64,000 nucleotides of DNA from Woronichinia sp035285405 (GCA_035285405.1 JAYKJI010000366.1:5989-69988), one strand, 5' to 3'. Shown: positions 9,173 through 17,698, counted from the first letter of the stretch. Made by a program: numbers and translations. The notes: a model not told the origin generated them from the letters alone.

Positions 9173-9808
9173 ATGACCTTTCAAAACTACGAATACCAGT
9201 GGCAAAGTTCCCAAGCTGTACATTCCCATAGCTTTTATGCCCCTGTTCTTTTGTCTATGTTCCCCTCTCCCCCTAGTCAATCAGGACACCCACTAAAAGT
9301 GCTTGATTTGGGCTGTGGTAACGGTAGCTTAACTAACTTAATTTGCAATCAAGGCTTTGAGGTAACAGGAATAGAAGAGTCAAAATCTGGAGTCGAAATA
9401 GCCACTAAAACCTTTCCTAACTGTCGTTTTCTACAACAAAACCTTTACTCTCCTCCCCCCCCCGAACTCTTGAACTATTTTGATATAGTGGTTTCATCGG
9501 ATGTCATTGAACACCTCTTTTATCCCAGAGAATTAGCCCGTTTTGCAAAACAATGTCTAAAGCCAACAGGCCAGCTAATTATCACAACACCTTACAATGG
9601 TTATTTAAAAGATCTTGTTTTATCTTTACTTAATGGTATGGATCGCCATCATACAGTCCTCTGGGATGGTGGACATATTAAGTTTTTCTCGGTAAAAACC
9701 CTTTCTCAATTGCTTCAAGAAGAAGGTTTTGCGGATTTGCGGTTTAAATTTGCTGGGCGTTTACCCTACCTCTGGAAAGGTATGTTAGTGTCCGCTCGGT
9801 TAAAATAA
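9173..9808 (+). CDS. Class I SAM-dependent methyltransferase (UbiG-like)
   Basis: This 211-residue protein has the full methyltransferase motif I LDLGCGNGSL (about residues 44-53), motif post-I EVTGIEES (about 63-70), and DIVVSSDVIEHLFYP (about 104-118), then a TTPYNGYLKDLVLSLLNG segment. A GGAGA box (9162-9166, 6 nt before the ATG) supports the start. It resembles the sugar-locus methyltransferases that act on lipid-linked or nucleotide-linked glycans. The target is inferred only from its location. A run of eight C (PPPP codons near 9455) is a possible slippage spot. Confidence 0.8.
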   Translation: MTFQNYEYQWQSSQAVHSHSFYAPVLLSMFPSPPSQSGHPLKVLDLGCGNGSLTNLICNQGFEVTGIEESKSGVEIATKTFPNCRFLQQNLYSPPPPELLNYFDIVVSSDVIEHLFYPRELARFAKQCLKPTGQLIITTPYNGYLKDLVLSLLNGMDRHHTVLWDGGHIKFFSVKTLSQLLQEEGFADLRFKFAGRLPYLWKGMLVSARLK

Positions 9809-9817
9809 AACTCAACG

Positions 9818-10270
9818 ATGCCCAGTTTCCTTGCTCTGTTACCCAGAGCCTTGACTACTTTCTTGTATGCCGTTGCTGCTCTACTCAGATTTTATGGAAA
9901 CACAGACACCGCCCCCTTCCCCCAACTGCCCTTTACCCTCCTCGACTACAGTCTCCTGGCCTTTGCGCTGGGGACAGGGTCTCTCATGGTTAATCTCGGC
10001 CTTGAGTGGAACGCTGGAAATCGAAGCCGAAACCGAGAGATTGAAGCAAGAGAACGCGAGATTAAACGCGATGATTTTGCAAACGAGGAAAGAGAAAGGG
10101 CAGATCGAGAACGAAACCAAGCAGATCGAGAAAGAGAACGAGCGGCTCGCCGAGCTAGAATCCAAAATCGATTCACTGTTCTCCAAATACGGTATCACCT
10201 CGAACCTAGTGAACAAACCCAAGCAGCCTTAAAAGACTTTCTTGCTTTCCTCGAAGAGTATGTTGAGTAA
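9818..10270 (+). CDS. Membrane protein with long charged helix, unknown function
   Basis: This 150-residue protein has two hydrophobic segments (about 8-25 and 42-60), then about 50 residues almost wholly of R, E, D, K, N and A (about 66-116), probably a charged single helix or coiled coil. It ends in a short domain, YHLEPSEQTQAALKDFLAF. I do not recognise a family. Another forward frame is also open from 9867 to 10232, and the minus strand is open too. I prefer this frame because it has membrane segments and an ordered C-terminus. It starts 9 nt after the methyltransferase. Confidence 0.55.
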   Translation: MPSFLALLPRALTTFLYAVAALLRFYGNTDTAPFPQLPFTLLDYSLLAFALGTGSLMVNLGLEWNAGNRSRNREIEAREREIKRDDFANEERERADRERNQADRERERAARRARIQNRFTVLQIRYHLEPSEQTQAALKDFLAFLEEYVE

Positions 10271-10310
10271 AGACCAAAACTTTTGAATCTGTAGATTTTT
10301 TTGATTGATT

Positions 10311-11081
10311 ATGAATGTCTTAAGCCTTGCCCCCCCCCTACCCGTACTTGAAAGCTTAACATTGCCCGGTCAAGATCAACTCCCCTGTGATGATGGTGAA
10401 CCCATGGAAACCCAACGCCACAAATTACAAATGGACTTATTGATTGAAGTCTTGGATTCCTGGTTAGAAGGTAGGGAAGACGGTTATGTGGGCGGTAATA
10501 TGTTTATTTATTTCAGCCAAGCTCAAATTAAAAACCAAGACTTTAAAGGGCCAGATTTTTTCGCAGTGACGGGTGTTTCCAAGAAAGAACGAAAATCCTG
10601 GGTTGTCTGGGAAGAAGAAAAAGCACCGGATGTTATTATTGAACTTCTTTCGGATAGTACCGCTAATCAGGATAAAACGATTAAAAAGGAGATTTACCAA
10701 AATAAAATGCGGGTCAGTGAATATTTTTGGTATGACCCTTTTAATTCAGAGGATTTTGCTGGCTTTACCCTCAATAATGGGATTTACCAATCCCTCCCTT
10801 TTAATGAGCAGGGCTGGTTGGTGAGTCAATGTTTGGGATTAACCCTGATTCGTTGGCCAGGACAATATCGAGGGGTGGAAGCGATCTGGCTACGCTGGGC
10901 GACCTTGGAGGGCGAGGTTCTATCTACAGGTCAAGAGTTAGCTCAACAAGCTCAACAACAAGCAGCATTAGCCCAACAACAAGCAGCATTAGCTCAGGAA
11001 CAAGTAACATTAGCTCAACAACGCTCTGACAAGTTAGCAGCCAAGTTGAGAGAAATGGGTATTAATCCCGACGAAATTTAG
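10311..11081 (+). CDS. Uma2 family (DUF820) putative endonuclease with Ala/Gln repeat tail
   Basis: This protein of about 256 residues belongs to the Uma2 subtype with KGPDFFAVTGV, SWVVWEEEKAPDVIIELLSDSTA and a YFWYDP block; the same subtype occurs at 21719. The C-terminus has an Ala/Gln-rich repeat built on QQAALA units, then KLREMGINPDEI, a tail shared with the 21719 gene. The frame is open to a TTG at 10305, but ATG 10311 is preferred. The repeats probably make a coiled coil for oligomerisation (inference). No function is established for the subtype. Confidence 0.85.
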   Translation: MNVLSLAPPLPVLESLTLPGQDQLPCDDGEPMETQRHKLQMDLLIEVLDSWLEGREDGYVGGNMFIYFSQAQIKNQDFKGPDFFAVTGVSKKERKSWVVWEEEKAPDVIIELLSDSTANQDKTIKKEIYQNKMRVSEYFWYDPFNSEDFAGFTLNNGIYQSLPFNEQGWLVSQCLGLTLIRWPGQYRGVEAIWLRWATLEGEVLSTGQELAQQAQQQAALAQQQAALAQEQVTLAQQRSDKLAAKLREMGINPDEI

Positions 11082-11135
11082 TTTGAATACGCCAATTCAA
11101 AGAGATAAAAGCGCGATCGCCCTTTAACAAAAACA

Positions 11136-11480
11136 ATGCCCTACCTTACGCCACTATTGGATAAAGCTATAGCGAATCGCCGTCAGCAGAACGAACAACA
11201 ACGTTTAATCGTGATTGAACAGGTTATTAGGTGGTTAGAATCTAAGGCTCAAAATTATGGCATTCCACAAGCCTATTTGTTTGGCTCTGTCGTTCGTCCC
11301 TATGGTTTTGGTCGTTACTCTGATATTGATCTTGCTGTAGAGACGATTGACCCCAACTATTTCTTTCAAGCTATGGCTAAATTGTCAGAGCGAGTTGGGC
11401 GGGATGTCGATCTCGTTGAACTTTCTAAATGTCCTTTCGGCGATCGCATCCGTCAACAGGGTCTGTTATGGAAACCCTAA
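11136..11480 (+). CDS. MNT-type minimal nucleotidyltransferase
   Basis: This 114-residue protein has the pol-beta-like nucleotidyltransferase core: LFGSVVRPYGFGRYSDIDL with G50-S51, D63 and D65, and the third acidic residue D92 in DVDLVEL. All three metal-binding Asp are present, so it should be active. Such MntA-like proteins often act as antitoxins that AMPylate a HEPN toxin. Here the partner is only a 48-residue gene overlapping by 13 nt, with no HEPN motif that I can see. A HIP1-rich leader precedes the ATG. Confidence 0.8.
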   Translation: MPYLTPLLDKAIANRRQQNEQQRLIVIEQVIRWLESKAQNYGIPQAYLFGSVVRPYGFGRYSDIDLAVETIDPNYFFQAMAKLSERVGRDVDLVELSKCPFGDRIRQQGLLWKP

Positions 11481-11614
11481 ATTTAGCTTTATTAGCAGCA
11501 GATCTAGCCGCTCAACGAGTCACGATTGATCGGGTATTTGCCCTTCTTCTAGATCGTTCTCAAAATCTATCTCCTGATAATCCAGAAAAAGAAGTTTTTT
11601 TACAAAAATTGTAA
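11468..11614 (+). CDS. Small conserved-looking protein overlapping MNT gene
   Basis: ATG 11468 overlaps the end of the nucleotidyltransferase gene by 13 nt and gives a 48-residue, mostly helical protein beginning METLNLALLAADLAAQR. The overlap suggests translational coupling. An upstream ATG at 11429 in the same frame is also possible, but it would lie deep in the nucleotidyltransferase gene. It has no HEPN RX4-6H motif and no DUF86 features, so it is not an ordinary partner. It could be a short antitoxin-like or scaffolding partner; that is inference. Confidence 0.55.
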   Translation: METLNLALLAADLAAQRVTIDRVFALLLDRSQNLSPDNPEKEVFLQKL

Positions 11615-11648
11615 TTAGCAAATAAAGTTCTAATTTTAGACGATCAAT

Positions 11649-12437
11649 ATGAATCTCGATAAAATTACCCCCTTAATACTAACTTATAATGAAGCACCAA
11701 ATATTCAACGAACGTTAGAAAATTTAGCATGGGCAAAGCAAATTGTTATCATTGACAGCTTTAGTACTGACAAAACTCTAGACATCTTAAAAAAATTTAA
11801 GCAAATTATCCTCTTCCAAAAACAATTTGAGTCTTTTGCCGATCAATGTAACTATGGCCTGTCAAAAATTGTTAGCGAATGGGTATTATCTCTAGATGCA
11901 GACTATCTCGTAACAAAGGAGCTAATTCAAGCCATTCAGCTTTTACCAGATCAAACATTAGTTAATAGTTTTAGAGTACAATTCAAGTATTGTGTGTTTG
12001 GAAAACCATTACAAGGAACTCTTTTACCACCTCGCAAAGTTCTCTATAGAGGTAAATATGCAAAGTATAGCAATGATGGTCATAGTCATAAGGTGATTGT
12101 TGATGGTTTATCTGAGCAACTTTCTGGATATATTTATCATGACGATCGCAAACCATTAAGTCGCTGGCTTTGGGCCCAAGATCGTTACATGATCCTAGAG
12201 ACCCAAAAGTTACTAAACACACCTAATGCAGAGCTAAGTATTGGTGATAAAATTAGAAAATTTAAGATTTTCTCTCCTTTTATTGTATTTTTTTACTGCT
12301 TATTTCTAAAAAAAGGTATTTTGGATGGATGGGAAGGCTGGTACTATGCAATGCAACGTATGTTAGCAGAAACTTTACTCGTTATTCATTTGATAGAAGC
12401 TGAAAAGCTTGGTAATAAACCTCAATCGTTAGAGTAA
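11649..12437 (+). CDS. GT2-type glycosyltransferase
   Basis: This 262-residue protein has a GT-A fold start with TPLILTYNEAPNIQRTLENL (residues 7-26) and IVIIDSFSTDKTLDIL (about 32-47). Next comes SLDADYLVTKELI near residue 81, where DAD is the DXD metal site. It resembles the WaaE/KdtX type of inverting transferases that act on lipopolysaccharide cores. A hydrophobic stretch near 205-220 may bind the membrane. It lies 5 nt upstream of galE. Confidence 0.85.
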   Translation: MNLDKITPLILTYNEAPNIQRTLENLAWAKQIVIIDSFSTDKTLDILKKFKQIILFQKQFESFADQCNYGLSKIVSEWVLSLDADYLVTKELIQAIQLLPDQTLVNSFRVQFKYCVFGKPLQGTLLPPRKVLYRGKYAKYSNDGHSHKVIVDGLSEQLSGYIYHDDRKPLSRWLWAQDRYMILETQKLLNTPNAELSIGDKIRKFKIFSPFIVFFYCLFLKKGILDGWEGWYYAMQRMLAETLLVIHLIEAEKLGNKPQSLE

Positions 12438-12442
12438 TTCTT

Positions 12443-13450
12443 GTGTCTAATCTAAAACAAAGCCCTTGTATTTTGGTAACTGGTGGAGCTGGTTATATTG
12501 GTTCCCATACTGTTTTGGCTCTAAAAGAGAAGGGTTATTCTGTCATTGTCTTAGATAATTTAATCTATGGACACCAAGACTTAGTAAACAATGTTCTGGC
12601 AGTTCCTTTCATACATGGAGATATTAGCGATCGCGCTTTACTAGACAACCTTTTCTCCACCTATAATATTCATGCTGTTATTCATTTTGCCGCCTATGCC
12701 TATGTAGGTGAATCGGTTGAAGATCCTAGCAAATATTATAGAAATAACATGGTAGGTACATTAACGCTTCTCGAAGCCATGTTAGCTGCAAATATCAAAA
12801 AATTTGTTTTCTCTTCTACCTGCGCTACCTATGGAGTTCCAACGGTTTTACCCATCCCGGAAACCCATGCTCAAAACCCCATCAATCCCTATGGGGCAAG
12901 TAAGTTAATGGTAGAGAGAATGCTTCAGGATTTTGATAAAGCCTATGGTTTAAAGTCAGTTATTTTCCGTTACTTTAATGCGGCAGGAGCTGATCCAAAT
13001 GGTCGCTTAGGAGAAGATCATCAGCCTGAAACTCATTTAATTCCCCTCACTTTGCTCACTGCTTTAGGGCAACGCTCAACCATTAATATCTATGGAAACG
13101 ATTATGTCACTCCTGATGGAACTTGCATTCGAGACTATATTCATGTTTATGATTTAGCGATCGCTCATATTCTTGGCTTAGAATACTTACTCAATAATAA
13201 AGAAAGTAACATTTTTAACCTCGGTAATGGCAGTGGTTTTTCTGTTAAGGAAGTAATTGAAACAGCTCGTCAAATTACTCAAAAAACGATTACAGCCATC
13301 GAATCACCTCGTCGAGAAGGCGATCCTCCGATTCTAGTCGGTAGTGGTGAAAAAGCCCGAAAATATTTGGGATGGCAACCACAATATATTGCCTTAAGCG
13401 ACATTATTTCTCATGCTTGGCAATGGCACCAAATTCGGCACTCATTCTAA
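12443..13450 (+). CDS. galE: UDP-glucose 4-epimerase
   Basis: This 335-residue short-chain dehydrogenase interconverts UDP-glucose and UDP-galactose. The NAD-binding loop GGAGYIGS spans residues 14-21. The catalytic Ser-Tyr-Lys set is seen in FSSTCATYG and NPYGASK, and substrate residues appear in FRYFNAAGADP. It starts at GTG 12443, 5 nt after the glycosyltransferase. It would supply galactose donors for the neighbouring glycosyltransferases. Length and motifs are typical for GalE. Confidence 0.93.
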   Translation: MSNLKQSPCILVTGGAGYIGSHTVLALKEKGYSVIVLDNLIYGHQDLVNNVLAVPFIHGDISDRALLDNLFSTYNIHAVIHFAAYAYVGESVEDPSKYYRNNMVGTLTLLEAMLAANIKKFVFSSTCATYGVPTVLPIPETHAQNPINPYGASKLMVERMLQDFDKAYGLKSVIFRYFNAAGADPNGRLGEDHQPETHLIPLTLLTALGQRSTINIYGNDYVTPDGTCIRDYIHVYDLAIAHILGLEYLLNNKESNIFNLGNGSGFSVKEVIETARQITQKTITAIESPRREGDPPILVGSGEKARKYLGWQPQYIALSDIISHAWQWHQIRHSF

Positions 13451-13526
13451 TGGTCTTAAAACTATAGTTTGTTTTAAATTTTCATTGTTTTACCCTATTT
13501 TTACAACGATTTTCTAACACTGCAAA

Positions 13527-14069
13527 ATGTACCTTGATAACTATAGAACAGATGACTATCACCCCGGTGCCCCTACTTTCAAACAAATACTGTGGTTTTT
13601 TATTGGCGATTTTTTAGTTCAAACCTCACTAATTCCTCTAGCTGCGTTTAAGGTTTTTATTTTGCGCTTATTTGGTGCAAAAATCGGTCAAGGGGTAAAT
13701 ATTAAGCCCCAGGTCAAAATCAAATTTCCTTGGCGTTTAGTTATCAAGGACTATGTTTGGTTAGGAGAAAAATGTTGGATTGATAACCTCGCTCCCGTAA
13801 CCATTGAAAGTCATGTCTGTATTTCCCAGGGAGTCTATCTTTGTACTGGAAATCATGATTGGAGCGATCGCAATTTTAAATTAATAACCAAAGAGATTTA
13901 TATAGAAGAAGGTAGCTGGATTGGAGCCTCTGCCATGATCGCTCCTGGTGTCAGAGTCGGAAAAGGAGCAATTCTCACCTTGGGTTCGGTGGCCGTCAAT
14001 GAATTAGCGCCGATGACCATTTATGCTGGCAATCCTGCTCATCCCGTAAAAATACGGAATATTTGCTGA
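13527..14069 (+). CDS. WcaF-type left-handed beta-helix acyltransferase
   Basis: This 180-residue protein matches the colanic-acid WcaF acetyltransferase type. It has an N-terminal amphipathic region, then hexapeptide repeats such as IGQGVNIKP, VTIESHVCISQGVYL, WIGASAMIAPGVRVGKGAIL, and a C-terminal YAGNPAHPVKIR. The catalytic His would be in CTGNHDW. It probably O-acetylates a sugar of the polysaccharide using acetyl-CoA. It works as a trimer in known relatives. Confidence 0.85.
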   Translation: MYLDNYRTDDYHPGAPTFKQILWFFIGDFLVQTSLIPLAAFKVFILRLFGAKIGQGVNIKPQVKIKFPWRLVIKDYVWLGEKCWIDNLAPVTIESHVCISQGVYLCTGNHDWSDRNFKLITKEIYIEEGSWIGASAMIAPGVRVGKGAILTLGSVAVNELAPMTIYAGNPAHPVKIRNIC

Positions 14070-14318
14070 CCATAGTATTTTGGGGCTGTTCAAATAAGAG
14101 TTTTATCATGAAATCATTATCCTGCCACCGCTACTATCGAATCACTACCATCTTTTAGTTACTAGTTGAGTATAATTACAGATGATGGTGACCAGTACAA
14201 AACCCTATGATACTTTAACGAGTGTTTATTTATAACTATTTATAACCGATTCTTAAAAATCCCAATAGAGCGATACTGATAAGCTTCTGTGTACTAAAAA
14301 CTGCACCTTTTTATTAAA

Positions 14319-15611
14319 ATGATACTAACTAATTTATCTAATCCGCTAAGTTTAAATGGGGAGCAATACTTGGACAGGCAACTGTGTAATTTATCTATTA
14401 TTACTGAGTTCTTTCCACCTGATTATGCGGCAACCGGACAATTAATCGAGGAATTGGCAACCCAGTTAGAGCAGCAAAACATCAAAATTGAGGTTTTTAC
14501 CGGTCAGCCCAACTACGCATTTTCCATCTCCAGGGCGGCTGCCTTGGAACAACGCGGTAATATGCGAGTTCAGCGATCGCGCTCTACTCAAGTTTGGTCT
14601 AGACGAATTCGCGGTAAAACCCTGAATGGCGTTCTTTTTACTGTGCGAGCGTTTTTACACATCATTAAAAACATTCGTCACCACGATTTGTTTCTCTTGA
14701 CCTCTGCTCCCCCCTTTCTCCAAATTGCTGGCTATCTTGCCAATCGACTTTGTTTTGGTAAAGTTTCCTATCTTTGTTTAATCTACGATCTCTATCCAGA
14801 TATTGCTGTTAATCTAGGCGTAGTTGCTGAAGATCATTGGATTGTGAAGATTTGGCAATCGATCAATCGTCAAATTTGGAAGCAAGCCAAAGGAATTATT
14901 GTACTCAGTACGGGAATGCAAGAAAAAGTAGCATCTCTCTGTCCAGAAGTTGTGGATAAAATCTCTGTCATCCCTAGCTGGAGCGATCCTGAGGCAATTA
15001 TTCCTAGGGAGAAAAAGAATAATTGGTTTGCCCAAAAGCATGATCTGGTTAATAAATTTACGGTTCTCTATTCAGGAAATATGGGACGGTGCCATGATCT
15101 AGATACAATTATGGAGACTGCCAAACAGCTGCAATCTGAGCCGATCCAATTTGTTTTTATTGGTGGCGGCCCCAAACTAGATGAGGTTATGGAAACTGTC
15201 AATCAATGGCAACTTACCAATTGTCTTTTCTTGCCCTATCAAGATAAAGAAGTATTACCTTACTCTTTGACGGCCTGCGATCTCTCTTTAGTCAGTGTCG
15301 ATGTCGGACTAGAAAGTTTAGTGGCTCCGAGTAAACTTTATTCTGCGTTGGCAGCAGGGAGACCCGTTGCGGTTATTTGTTCAGAACAGTCCTATTTACG
15401 GCCGTTAATTGCGAAGGGAAAATGCGGTATCAGCGTTAATAATGGAGATAGTCAAGGTCTGACAGACTTTATTCGTTGGCTGGCTGATCATCAGGAATCC
15501 GCGTCGGAAATGGGGCAAGCTTCCCGTCACTATTTGGAGTCCTGTTTTACGCCTAAAATTATTGCGGCAGAATATCTTCAGGTTCTGATAAAATCTCTCG
15601 ACCGAGACTAA
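14319..15611 (+). CDS. WcaI-like GT4 glycosyltransferase
   Basis: This 430-residue protein has the N-terminal LSIITEFFPPDYAATGQLIE pattern of WcaI-like transferases (about 28-47). It then has VFTGQPNYAF, LTSAPPFLQIAGYL, YLCLIYDLYPDIAV, and a C-terminal VLYSGNMGRCHDLDTI and APSKLYSALAAGRPVAV. The EX7E motif is not canonical (ESLVAPSK), as in other members of this subgroup. It is the last gene of the locus. The 249-nt gap before it holds no gene and may carry its own promoter. Confidence 0.83.
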   Translation: MILTNLSNPLSLNGEQYLDRQLCNLSIITEFFPPDYAATGQLIEELATQLEQQNIKIEVFTGQPNYAFSISRAAALEQRGNMRVQRSRSTQVWSRRIRGKTLNGVLFTVRAFLHIIKNIRHHDLFLLTSAPPFLQIAGYLANRLCFGKVSYLCLIYDLYPDIAVNLGVVAEDHWIVKIWQSINRQIWKQAKGIIVLSTGMQEKVASLCPEVVDKISVIPSWSDPEAIIPREKKNNWFAQKHDLVNKFTVLYSGNMGRCHDLDTIMETAKQLQSEPIQFVFIGGGPKLDEVMETVNQWQLTNCLFLPYQDKEVLPYSLTACDLSLVSVDVGLESLVAPSKLYSALAAGRPVAVICSEQSYLRPLIAKGKCGISVNNGDSQGLTDFIRWLADHQESASEMGQASRHYLESCFTPKIIAAEYLQVLIKSLDRD

Positions 15612-15834
15612 GAACTAACTAAGCTGTTATTACTTTAAGTGTAAAAAAGATGGGGTAAAAAAACTACCGCCTTTGCCTGGCACCGAATGCTAAAACCCTT
15701 ATCGGGAAAGAGATCTAAGCCCATAGTGGCCAGAACGAAGAAAAGGGGGTCAAATAAACTATTGCAAATTAAACTGATGACAGCTTAGCCCAAGGTGAGT
15801 ATTTTAAAATAACGACTCTTTTTTTGATGGTTAA

Positions 15835-15857
15835 ATTATGGTAGTTTATACCATAAT
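15835..15857. repeat. Perfect 9-bp inverted repeat with 5-nt loop
   Basis: Arms ATTATGGTA (15835-15843) and TACCATAAT (15849-15857) are exact reverse complements. They lie in the 286-nt gap between two convergent genes. There is no T-run on either side, so it is not a classic terminator, and it could be an operator or a transposon scar. The rest of the gap shows nothing recognisable. Confidence 0.5.
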
Positions 15858-15897
15858 AAGGTTAACAATTAAATTTCTGGTCATCGGGTGACAGCCC

Positions 15898-16614
15898 TTA
15901 GAGACAAGGGACTTGGGGACGAGCCAGAACAACCATAATGCGGTCTAAATCTAATTCGGACAAATGATCAATGGCCCAGTTAGCCTGTCGCTGCATAAAG
16001 TGATAGGGATAGGTATGGGCAACCCCAACAACCGACATTCCCGCTTGTTTAGCAGCTTGAATACCCACGGGGGTGTCTTCTATTGCTAAACATTGTGATG
16101 GTTCTAACTGTAAGGTTGAGTCTAAGCGATTCAGTTGCTCAAGGGCGAATAGATAACCATCGGGTTGGGGTTTGCTGGTAGGGATATCATCTCCGGCAAC
16201 GATGACAGAGAAATAGGTTAGTAGTTCTGCTCTTTCAAGAATATTGATGACCTCAGAACGAATTGCTCCAGTTACTAAACCGATCGCTAGACGATGAAGT
16301 TGAATTTGATCTAGGAGTTTTCTAATCCCTGGATAGAGGGGAAGAATATCTAATTTTTCAATTTTGGCTCGATAGAGTTGTGCTTTTTTCTGAATTAATC
16401 GAGTCAGATAGTCTTCGGTAATAGTTCGCCCCCGATAGCTTAACAATTCTCGTAAACAGACGCGATCGCTTTTTCCTAAGCAAAATTGATAGTATTCTAA
16501 GGCAGAAATGGGGCGTAAATTTTCCCCCACAATGAGGTCGTTAGTAATCTCTCGATGAATCGATTCATCATTAATCACAACCCCATTAAAGTCAAATAAT
16601 ATGGCCTTTAGCAT
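15898..16614 (-). CDS. HAD family hydrolase (beta-phosphoglucomutase-like)
   Basis: This 238-residue HAD-superfamily protein has motif I FDFNGVV (D8, with Asn at position 10), motif II VTGA, motif III TSKPQPDGY and motif IV CLAIEDTPVGIQAA, plus an alpha-helical cap between about 16 and 90. Nearly all phosphatases and mutases of the family have Asp at position 10 as acid/base, so Asn is noteworthy. The substrate is unknown. It follows panD by 3 nt and is likely co-transcribed with it. Confidence 0.85.
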   Translation of the reverse strand: MLKAILFDFNGVVINDESIHREITNDLIVGENLRPISALEYYQFCLGKSDRVCLRELLSYRGRTITEDYLTRLIQKKAQLYRAKIEKLDILPLYPGIRKLLDQIQLHRLAIGLVTGAIRSEVINILERAELLTYFSVIVAGDDIPTSKPQPDGYLFALEQLNRLDSTLQLEPSQCLAIEDTPVGIQAAKQAGMSVVGVAHTYPYHFMQRQANWAIDHLSELDLDRIMVVLARPQVPCL

Positions 16615-16617
16615 CTT

Positions 16618-17091
16618 TTAACATAACGACAATTGCGATCGAGAATAGGTTTCTGGCAATAGATTGAGCAGATCAGTTGGCTCATTGAGAAACGTAACAC
16701 TATCACCGTTGGGAATCAGGGTTTGTCGATAAAATTCTTGGGTTTGGTTCTCGGCATCAGCAACCAGAACTTTCGCTTGATGTCCCTGAAGAAGCACTTC
16801 ACGGCGATCGCGGGTTTCATAGGCATAAATAATCAGCAAATCGCCAGGTTGACAAAGCAGTGCTGCGCCACCATTGGGGCAAATTTCTCGACTGCCTGGA
16901 GTCCCTGGAATAGCGTAGGTCGAAAAACGATGACCATTATTGAGATTGATAATATCGACTTCTTCTAGTGGCAAAATACCAACCATTTCCAATAGTTCGG
17001 GATCGATAGAAATGCTACCGACATAATTAAGATTGGCTTCTGTGACTCGCACCCGATGGAGTTTGGCGTGCATTAGTCTAATTGTTCCCAT
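16618..17091 (-). CDS. panD: Aspartate 1-decarboxylase
   Basis: This pyruvoyl enzyme makes beta-alanine for pantothenate and coenzyme A. The self-cleavage site is the Gly-Ser in NYVGSISID (about residues 24-30), and INLNNGHRF and NGGAALLCQPGDLLIIYAY are family blocks. At 157 residues it is longer than the E. coli enzyme (126), through a C-terminal extension. MGTIRLMHAKLH allows a second start at Met7. It needs no external cofactor. Confidence 0.92.
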   Translation of the reverse strand: MGTIRLMHAKLHRVRVTEANLNYVGSISIDPELLEMVGILPLEEVDIINLNNGHRFSTYAIPGTPGSREICPNGGAALLCQPGDLLIIYAYETRDRREVLLQGHQAKVLVADAENQTQEFYRQTLIPNGDSVTFLNEPTDLLNLLPETYSRSQLSLC

Positions 17092-17404
17092 TTGATTGTC
17101 CTGTTGACTAACTGGGGGTAACTGAAGGATTGCAGTGATTGTACAAAGCCAATACTACTTTAGCATTTAAAAAAAAACTGTAAAATATTTTATCAAGTTG
17201 GCGTAAATTTCAGTGTTAAGTTTCCCTAATTGCTCAACATACACCCTAATTTTTAAAATATCTATTTCGTTGATCAAAATCACAAAATATCTATTCAAAC
17301 CGATAATCAGCCATCGTACAGATCGAAAAACATGGTGGAACTTAGAGCCTTCCTTGAGTCCTTGATAAATGTTAGAGCGTGAAACTTGACAATAAAATGC
17401 AGTC
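17092..17404. other. Intergenic region, no gene seen
   Basis: This 313-nt AT-rich stretch lies between minE and panD, both on the minus strand. An open frame in it (17167-17469) has no family features and overlaps minE, so I reject it. It probably holds the minE 3' end signals and the panD promoter, but I see no clear hairpin or -10/-35 pair. Confidence 0.5.
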
Positions 17405-17698
17405 CTAATTCTCTGTTGGAGTGGAAGCCAGGCGACTACGACGCACCCGTCGAACTGGTAAGTTAGCAATAAGAGCCGTCATCCGTTGATCACTTTCTAA
17501 GGACAATTCCATCTCTTCAGAATCAATCTCAACATAGCGGCTAACGACTTCTAAAATATCCTGGCGCATCGCCTCTAACATTTCTGGACTGAGACCAGAA
17601 CGATCATTGGCAATCACGAGTTTAAGCCGTCGCCTAGCATCCTCTCCACTTTTACTTGCACCACGCCCAAACAAACGTTCAAGCAAATCTAAAATCAT
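17405..17698 (-). CDS. minE: Cell division topological specificity factor MinE
   Basis: This 97-residue protein has the MinE pattern: an N-terminal amphipathic LLERLFGRG membrane-binding segment, DARRRLKLVIANDRSGLSPEM (switch helix/strand), and ILEVVSRYVEID in the dimerisation domain. MinE stimulates the MinD ATPase and drives Min oscillation that places the division septum at midcell. It is the last gene of a minC-minD-minE run on the minus strand. Its C-terminal tail is basic and then polar. Confidence 0.93.
   Translation of the reverse strand: MILDLLERLFGRGASKSGEDARRRLKLVIANDRSGLSPEMLEAMRQDILEVVSRYVEIDSEEMELSLESDQRMTALIANLPVRRVRRSRLASTPTEN

Noticed and set aside
9867..10232. Second open forward frame encoding a coiled-coil-like protein
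   Set aside because: It lies wholly inside the 9818 gene, its N-terminal part is Pro/Ser-rich without order, and its openness is explained by repetitive GA-rich codons. Kept as a finding but not as a gene.
14171..14176. TATAAT upstream of the WcaI-like gene
   Set aside because: No -35-like hexamer at a proper distance was found, so I do not call a promoter.
17167..17469. 100-residue minus-strand frame overlapping minE
   Set aside because: It has no family features and overlaps minE in another frame, while minE is a firm call.
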